DNA of 20,051 nt from Lysobacterales bacterium (lineage in GTDB: Bacteria; Pseudomonadota; Gammaproteobacteria; Xanthomonadales; Marinicellaceae): contig WGBZ01000369.1 in NCBI GenBank assembly GCA_015494035.1, positions 1 to 20,051 on the forward strand. Reading direction: 5' to 3'. The notes beneath the pieces are model-generated. The model was not told the origin of the DNA. It saw nothing but the letters and a program-made list of their open reading frames with translations, and searched no databases. Numbering within the stretch: position 1 is the first letter of the stretch; each line of letters starts with the position of its first letter. Positions 15,377 through 20,051 of this stretch are shown here, in pieces. The translations under genes and the position numbers were made by a program.

Positions 15377-16504
15377 TTAGTGGCGTTCTTCAATGGGGGT
15401 GACACGGCGCGGTTCCGGCCCGACGTATTCGGCATTGGGACGGATAATGCGGTTATTGGCGCGCTGCTCCATCACGTGGGCAGCCCAGCCGGTGACGCGT
15501 GACATGACAAAAATGGGCGTGAACAACTTGGTGGGTATGCCCATGAAATGGTAGGCCGAAGCGTGGAAGAAGTCGGCATTGGGGAACAATTTCTTTTCTT
15601 CCCACATGGTCTTTTCCACTTCGACGCTGACCGGATAAAGCACCGTATCGCCCACTTCTTCGGCCAGTTTTTTTGACCAGCTCTTGATGATGGCATTGCG
15701 TGGGTCGCTGGTGCGGTACACGGCGTGGCCAAAGCCCATGATGAGTTCCTTGTTGGCCAGTTTGTCAAGAATCGCCTGGCGGGCTTCTTCGGGTGAGTTC
15801 CACTGTGCAATCATGTCCATGGCCGCTTCGTTGGCGCCACCGTGCAGCGGGCCGCGCAGGGCGCCAATGGCTGCGGTGATGCACGAGTGCATGTCCGACA
15901 GGGTGGAAGCCACCACGCGGGCGGTGAAGGTGGAGGCATTGAATTCATGTTCGGCATACAGAATCAGGGACACGTCCATGACCCGCTCGTGCAGCGGGTT
16001 GGGTTTTTCACCGCGCAACAGGTGCAGAAAATGCCCGCCAATGGTGTCGTCATCGGTTTCGGTTTCAATGCGCACGCCGTCGTGGGTAAAGCGGTACCAG
16101 TAGGCAATGATGGACGGGAACACAGCCAGCAGGCGATCGGCCACGTCGTGCTGTTGAGAGAAGTCTTTTTCCGGTTCCAGATTGCCCAGAAAAGAACAGC
16201 CGGTGCGCATCACGTCCATGGGGTGGGCGTCGGCCGGGATCATTTCCAGTGCGGCTTTAAGTTCTTCTGGCAGGCCACGCAGGGATTTGATTTTGGCCCG
16301 ATAGGCTTCCAGTTGCTCGCGGGTGGGTAATTCGCCATAAAGAATCAGGTAGGCCACTTCCAGAAACTCGGCCTTGTCGGCCAGTTCCGCGATGTCGTAG
16401 CCGCGATAGGTCAGTCCGGTGCCGGAAACACCCACGGTGCACAATTCGGTTTGTCCGGCAATTTGCCCGCGCAAGCCGGCGCCTCCAATTTTCTTTTCAG
16501 CCAT
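15377..16504 (-). CDS. prpC: 2-methylcitrate synthase PrpC
   Basis: The product is 375 residues, a citrate-synthase-fold enzyme that condenses propionyl-CoA with oxaloacetate to 2-methylcitrate. The catalytic residues are visible: His221 in GPLHGGANE, His260 in GFGHAVY and Asp311 in NADFFHA. The short length without an N-terminal regulatory extension, and the position between prpB and prpD, identify it as PrpC rather than GltA. AGAGGAG just before the ATG is a strong ribosome binding site. The TAA stop coincides with the target duplication of the adjoining palindromic element. Confidence 0.96.
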   Translation of the reverse strand: MAEKKIGGAGLRGQIAGQTELCTVGVSGTGLTYRGYDIAELADKAEFLEVAYLILYGELPTREQLEAYRAKIKSLRGLPEELKAALEMIPADAHPMDVMRTGCSFLGNLEPEKDFSQQHDVADRLLAVFPSIIAYWYRFTHDGVRIETETDDDTIGGHFLHLLRGEKPNPLHERVMDVSLILYAEHEFNASTFTARVVASTLSDMHSCITAAIGALRGPLHGGANEAAMDMIAQWNSPEEARQAILDKLANKELIMGFGHAVYRTSDPRNAIIKSWSKKLAEEVGDTVLYPVSVEVEKTMWEEKKLFPNADFFHASAYHFMGIPTKLFTPIFVMSRVTGWAAHVMEQRANNRIIRPNAEYVGPEPRRVTPIEERH

Positions 16505-16524
16505 GATGATCTCCTCTTGCTGAG

Positions 16525-16549
16525 GCCCGGCGCAGTAATGTCACCGGGC
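16525..16549 (-). promoter_or_regulatory. Small hairpin in the prpB-prpC gap
   Basis: GCCCGG at 16525-16530 pairs with CCGGGC at 16544-16549 across a 13-base loop in the 64-bp gap between prpB and prpC, upstream of the prpC ribosome binding site. No T-tract follows, so it is more likely an mRNA-stability or attenuation structure than a terminator, if it matters at all. Confidence 0.3.
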
Positions 16550-16568
16550 GGGTCTTCAAGGGCAGCGA

Positions 16569-17459
16569 TTAATCACTGTCCTTGCTGAATAATTCGTCGA
16601 GTTTTTGTTCGTAGGCGTGGTAGTCGAGGTAACCATACAGTTCCTCGCGGGTTTGCATTAGCGGCAACACGTCGTGCTGATGGCCTTTTTCGAGAATGGA
16701 CTGGTACACGGTCTCGGCCGCCTTGTTCATGGCCCGGTAGGCGCTGCAGCAGTAAAGCACCATGTCCACGCCCACTTCAGCCAGTTGCTCGCTGGTATAC
16801 AGCTCGGTTTTGCCGAATTCGGTGATATTGGCCAGAATGGGCACCTTGACGGCCTGCTTGAATTGTCGGTATTGCGCCAGGCTTTGCACTGCTTCGGGGA
16901 AAATCATGTCGGCACCGGCTTCCACGCAGGCCACGGCCCGTTCGATGGCCTTGTCCATGCCTTCCACGGCCAGGGCGTCGGTGCGTGCCATGATGACAAA
17001 GCTGTCATCGGTGCGCGCATCCACGGCTGCCTTGATGCGATCCACCATTTCCGCTTGCGACACGATGGCCTTGCCGGGGCGGTGTCCACAGCGTTTCTGG
17101 GCCACCTGGTCTTCAATGTGGGTGGCTGCCGCGCCGGCCTTGATCAGTGACTTAACCGTGCGGGCGATGTTAAAAGCACCGCCAAAACCGGTGTCCGAGT
17201 CCACCAGCAATGGCAGTTCGGAGGCGTCGGTAATGCGCCACACGTCAATCAGTACGTCATGCAGGTCGCTGATGCCCAAGTCCGGCATGCCCAGTGAATT
17301 GGCCGCCAGTCCACCGCCGGAGAGGTAAATAGCCTGATGGCCGATCTGCTCGGCCATGCGTGCGGTGTAGGCATTGATGGTGCCGACAATTTTCAGGGGC
17401 TGGTTGTTTTTAACGGCCGCACGAAAGCGCTGGCCCGGCGTGCTACGGGTAATGGTCAT
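16569..17459 (-). CDS. prpB: 2-methylisocitrate lyase PrpB
   Basis: The product is 296 residues, as in E. coli PrpB. It belongs to the isocitrate lyase/PEP mutase superfamily and cleaves 2-methylisocitrate to pyruvate and succinate, the last step of the methylcitrate cycle. Visible active-site elements are IYLSGGG, the metal-binding DSD at 87-89, HIEDQ near 114-118, and the KRCGHRPGK motif with Cys124 and His126. It is the first gene of prpBCD. Its upstream region has a perfect TATAAT box. No prpR or prpE is present in the window. The ribosome binding site before the ATG is weak. Confidence 0.97.
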   Translation of the reverse strand: MTITRSTPGQRFRAAVKNNQPLKIVGTINAYTARMAEQIGHQAIYLSGGGLAANSLGMPDLGISDLHDVLIDVWRITDASELPLLVDSDTGFGGAFNIARTVKSLIKAGAAATHIEDQVAQKRCGHRPGKAIVSQAEMVDRIKAAVDARTDDSFVIMARTDALAVEGMDKAIERAVACVEAGADMIFPEAVQSLAQYRQFKQAVKVPILANITEFGKTELYTSEQLAEVGVDMVLYCCSAYRAMNKAAETVYQSILEKGHQHDVLPLMQTREELYGYLDYHAYEQKLDELFSKDSD

Positions 17460-17484
17460 GGCTATTCACGCAAAAAGAAAGGCG

Positions 17485-17526
17485 GCCGGCATTATATCAC
17501 CGGCCACCGGATGAGACTAATTAGTG
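17485..17526 (-). promoter_or_regulatory. Likely prpBCD promoter with palindromic operator candidates
   Basis: On the minus strand a perfect TATAAT (17491-17496 on the plus strand) lies about 32 bases before the prpB start. It is embedded in GGCCGG-CATTATATCA-CCGGCC, whose 6-bp arms make an inverted repeat over the -10. A 10-bp perfect palindrome ACTAATTAGT lies about 20 bp further upstream, at 17517-17526. The -35 position is poor (TAGTCT-like), which fits an activator-dependent or regulated promoter. The regulator is not in the window. Confidence 0.45.
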
Positions 17527-17543
17527 GCGGCTAATAAACTCTA

Positions 17544-17703
17544 GGGAAGCGCTGATCGAATCGCGAACTCTCTTCTCACACCTGAAATGTCCGATAACTG
17601 CGTTGAAGTCCTTGCCAATAGCCCGCTATTGACTGCAAACTTCGCCTTGTTCTCGAACATTTCCGGCATAAGCTGCTTCATCCAGATTCAATCAGTGCTT
17701 CCC
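17544..17703. mobile_element. Full-length 160-bp palindromic element (GGGAAGCTCTGAT family) between permease gene and prpB
   Basis: The ends GGGAAGCGCTGAT and ATCAGTGCTTCCC are inverted repeats with one mismatch. Both differ from the family's CTCTGAT at the same place, leaving a G-T wobble pair. The flanks are CTA on the left and TTG on the right, so the target duplication is not intact. The arms pair around CCAATAGC-CC-GCTATTG. It ends 14 bp past the stop codon of the metal ABC permease gene, upstream of the prpB promoter, so it may act as a transcription barrier between the two operons. Confidence 0.88.
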
Positions 17704-17717
17704 TTGCTATATTCCCG

Positions 17718-18494
17718 TCACAATGCGCTTTCAGGCGTTTTTTTGCGGCCCGTGAACCACGCGCCGAGCCCGGCGGTCAGCGCCAGTGTCCAAACAATCA
17801 GGGCGCCGCTGGGCAGGTCAAAAACCACTGATAACCACAAGCCCAGGGCATAGCCCAGCAGGCCAATGGCGTAGGCAGTCAGCAGGCGTTTTGTGCCGGA
17901 TAGCCGAATGGTGGCCAAAGCCGGGATAATCAGGCTGCTGAATACCAGGTACACGCCCACCACCTGCACTGAGGAGGTGACGGCCAGGGCAAACACCGGA
18001 TAAAACAGGCGTTGCCGCCACTGCACCGGAGCCAGGAACCAGAACAGGGCAATGGCGGCGCTAATCAGGCCCAGCGTGCGCAGTTGGGCCAGGTCGGCCC
18101 ATAAAATCTGGCCGGTGAGCAGATCCTTGATGTGTTCGCCGCCGTGCGGGTTGTTGGCCAGCAACAGCAATGAGCCGGTGGCCGCCAGCACAAACACCAC
18201 CCCGATAATGGCTTCCAGCACATCGGCAAAGCGTTTTTCGAGCCAATGAATCAGTGCCGCTCCGGTCAGGGCACTGGCCAGGGCAATGGCCTGAGTGGCC
18301 CAGCCATGGGTTTCATACCCCAGCGCGGCGGCCAGAATCAGCCCCAGCCCGGCAATTTGGGCGATGGCCAGGTCCACAAAGATAATGCCACGTTTGAGTA
18401 CTTCCATGCCCAGCGGCACGTGGCTGAGCAGCACCAGAACGCCAGCGGCAAAAGCCGGCAGCAAGATGCTCAATTCCATGCCTTCAAAGTTCAT
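17718..18494 (-). CDS. Zinc/manganese-type ABC transporter permease (ABC-3 family)
   Basis: The product is 258 residues with about seven to eight hydrophobic segments, an inner-membrane permease of the ABC-3 (ZnuB/TroC/MntB) family. Family features include the early VPLGMEVLKRGIIFVDLAIAQ segment, the LLTGQILWAD loop and the conserved VGVYLVFSSLIIPALAT helix. The ATG overlaps the stop of the binding-protein gene (ATGA), so the two are translationally coupled; a shorter start at MELSILL is possible. No ATPase gene follows. Zinc is the most likely substrate given the binding protein, but manganese cannot be excluded. I withhold the symbol znuB because the ATPase partner is missing. Confidence 0.88.
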   Translation of the reverse strand: MNFEGMELSILLPAFAAGVLVLLSHVPLGMEVLKRGIIFVDLAIAQIAGLGLILAAALGYETHGWATQAIALASALTGAALIHWLEKRFADVLEAIIGVVFVLAATGSLLLLANNPHGGEHIKDLLTGQILWADLAQLRTLGLISAAIALFWFLAPVQWRQRLFYPVFALAVTSSVQVVGVYLVFSSLIIPALATIRLSGTKRLLTAYAIGLLGYALGLWLSVVFDLPSGALIVWTLALTAGLGAWFTGRKKTPESAL

Positions 18495-19429
18495 GGCTGC
18501 GCGTCCTTCTGCGGGTTAATGACTTGCGCCTTGAGCAGGGCATCTATGGTGGTGTCATACAGGCTGAACAGATCGGTGGCCTGTTTGTTGCCACCCACCG
18601 TAAAGGGCAGCTCCACGGCGGGAATGCCGGTTTTTTCAGACAGCCACCTGGCCGATTTGGGGTTCTGGTAAGCGGCATAAATAATGGCCAACACCGGCTG
18701 CTGTTTAGCCACTGACAACAGTTGTCCCAGGTGTGAAGCGGTGGGTGGTATGCCGGGTTTGGGTTCCAGGGTGGCGATTTCGTGCAAGCCCAGCCAGTCT
18801 TCCAGGTAGACCCAGCTTTTGTGGTGGGTGATGATGTTTTTACCTTTCAAAGGCTGTGCCCTGGCAGTCCATTTGTCGATGGCCTGCTGCCATTTTTCAG
18901 CAAATTCCGTATAGCTTTGTTGGTAATCTGCTGCATTTTTCGGGTCCAGTTGTTGCAGGCGCTGATTCAGGACTTTCGCCACTGTGGCCAGGCGACGCGG
19001 ATCGGTCTGGATGTGCGGGTTGCCCGCCGCGTGAATATCGCCGGCGCTGCGATCCAGCTGCTGGGGCTTGTCCAGCAACGGCACAAAGGCCGTGGCCATA
19101 AAATAGCCCGGTTGCCCGGGTTGAATGCGGGCATTGCCGGCCTTGCGCAGCAATACCGGCAGCCAGCCAATTTCCAGATCTGCGCCGGTGCAAATCAGCA
19201 AATCGGCATTGCGCAGTTTGGCAATCAGGCTCGGGCGCGCCTGAATGTAGTGCGGGTCCTGTTTGCCGTGCGTGGCAGAAAAGGCCTTGATGTGTTTACC
19301 ACCCAACTCGGTGGCCAGCGCGGCCCATTCGGGCTCGCAGGCAAAAACACGGAGTTTGGCGTTGGCCGCCGTGGTCATGAATAGGCCAGCCAGCATAAAA
19401 AAAACAATCACAAGTGTTTTGGTTTTCAT
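18491..19429 (-). CDS. Periplasmic zinc/manganese-binding protein of an ABC transporter (ZnuA/TroA-like)
   Basis: The product is 312 residues from the ATG at 19429, with a clear signal peptide (TLVIVFFMLAGLFMTTAANA, cleaved after residue 24). It is a cluster A-I metal-binding protein. Likely ligands are His60 in DPHYIQARPS, His139 in GNPHIQTDP, His202 or His203 in ITHHKSWVY, and an acidic residue near Asp286. The long His-rich loop of typical ZnuA is absent. A longer in-frame start at 19513 overlaps the upstream gene and lacks a signal peptide at its own N-terminus, so it was rejected. Only 16 bp separate it from the outer-membrane gene upstream and it overlaps the permease gene, so one operon is likely. 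Confidence 0.9.
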   Translation of the reverse strand: MKTKTLVIVFFMLAGLFMTTAANAKLRVFACEPEWAALATELGGKHIKAFSATHGKQDPHYIQARPSLIAKLRNADLLICTGADLEIGWLPVLLRKAGNARIQPGQPGYFMATAFVPLLDKPQQLDRSAGDIHAAGNPHIQTDPRRLATVAKVLNQRLQQLDPKNAADYQQSYTEFAEKWQQAIDKWTARAQPLKGKNIITHHKSWVYLEDWLGLHEIATLEPKPGIPPTASHLGQLLSVAKQQPVLAIIYAAYQNPKSARWLSEKTGIPAVELPFTVGGNKQATDLFSLYDTTIDALLKAQVINPQKDAQP

Positions 19430-19445
19430 GAGTCTCACTCCGCTA

Positions 19446-20051
19446 TCAGTATTGGTGGGCGCCATGGCTGCCCATGGAAACGGTGTATTGGAAAGTCCAT
19501 TTGTTGTCTTCAATCAGGCCAGCAGTGCCTGTCGATGAGGTATCCACGGCGTCGTTATATTGCAGGCGCAGGCGGGAAAATTCCGAAGGAATCCATTCCA
19601 GCATGGCGCTGACGCGGGTAAAGGCATCGCCATTATCCAGCAAGCCGCTCTCACTCAGCCACTGCGGATTATCGGCCCGGGCATCGGCGTGCACGCGGTC
19701 GTAGCGCAGGCCGGTACGCCAGAGGGACGAAACTGCCACACGGCCTGGGCATACCAACCGCTGCGTGTCGCGGCATAGTTTTGTTGCCGGCTGGACTCGG
19801 TCAAGTCGCCATTTTCACGGCTGCGCAGGTATTCGAACTGAAGTTTGACGTTCTTTTCCTTGGTGTTGCCCATGGGCGCCCATTTGTAAACCAGGTCCAG
19901 GGCGTTGATCCAGGTGTCACCGTTAAATTGCCACGGCGACCCGTTGACTTCGCTGTCTTCGGCTTTGCCATGCCACCACGACAGGCCGGCTTGCCACGAA
20001 TGGCTGAGGCCAATATCGCCACCACTGGTAATAAACGCGGTTTGTGAAGAC
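19446..20051 (-). pseudogene. Outer-membrane beta-barrel protein (zinc-linked, TonB-receptor-like), C-terminal part, frameshifted
   Basis: Two minus-strand frames join into one barrel C-terminus. The first runs from the right edge to about 19727 (LSHSWQAGLSWWHG, ALDLVYKWAPMGN, KLQFEYLRSRENGDL, WYAQAVWQF). The second runs from there to the stop at 19446-19448 (WRTGLRYDRV, LEWIPSEFSRLRLQY, DNKWTFQYTVSMG, final SHGAHQY). Alternating aromatic strands and a terminal Tyr fit an outer-membrane barrel, and the GSHGAHxx ending resembles barrels found beside zinc ABC genes. The break is a single missing base in a GGG run at 19724-19726. It is either a real recent mutation or a sequencing error. The gene lies 16 bp before the binding-protein gene, presumably in one metal-uptake operon. 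The N-terminal part, which would show any plug domain, is outside the window. Confidence 0.72.

Noticed and set aside
972..17703. CRISPR array or REP-type clusters as an explanation for the repeats
   Set aside because: The copies are kilobases apart, 92-162 bp long, with inverted ends and target duplications; this is a transposon pattern rather than a spacer array or short REP unit.

Overview
The window looks like a moderately GC-rich gammaproteobacterial chromosome segment. The basis is protein resemblance to E. coli and Pseudomonas-type families (TldD/PmbA with divergent DarP/YjgA, FolD, PepP, PrpBCD, bacterial TPM, DUF1631, DUF1244). There is no rRNA, tRNA, phage gene, transposase or CRISPR array, and the genus cannot be fixed from what is visible.

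Layout, left to right. (1) 2-2960: the 3' part of tldD, then darP (minus) and pmbA/tldE (plus), whose start codons overlap in one CATG. (2) 2998-3756: a DUF1244 gene on the minus strand broken by two unrelated small inverted-repeat elements, one of which carries a further insertion; folD follows divergently. (3) 4786-7113: a large DUF1631 protein (minus), then a 324-bp divergent promoter region and pepP (plus). (4) 9023-13668: a tightly packed plus-strand operon of secreted amidohydrolase, dienelactone-hydrolase-like protein, membrane-anchored DUF885 metallopeptidase and thiopurine methyltransferase, closed by a bidirectional terminator. (5) 13740-17459: the methylcitrate-cycle genes prpB-prpC-prpD (minus), for propionate catabolism. 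(6) 17718-20051: a zinc/manganese-type ABC permease and periplasmic binding protein behind the 3' end of an outer-membrane barrel gene (minus). The barrel gene has a frameshift, and no ATPase gene is next to these genes.

The main non-genic signal is a family of small palindromic elements with no coding capacity. Five copies (972-1063, 3456-3615, 8826-8987, 15217-15376, 17544-17703) share ends of the type GGGAAGCTCTGATTGAATC. The four full copies are about 160 bp and each folds on itself along its whole length around a CCAATAG/CTATTGG centre. Two have clear TTA target duplications. Two sit exactly against a TAA stop codon, and another lies 14 bp past a stop. They behave like MITEs that end up at gene ends, as REP/BIME elements do. 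A second element (3068-3346) has different ends (TTAACCCGGCACC) but the same plan: removing a 121-bp nested insertion leaves a whole-length palindrome of about 158 bp.

I see no clear new defence or biosynthetic system. The points most worth a second look are the palindromic element families, their stop-codon positions, and the doubly interrupted DUF1244 gene.
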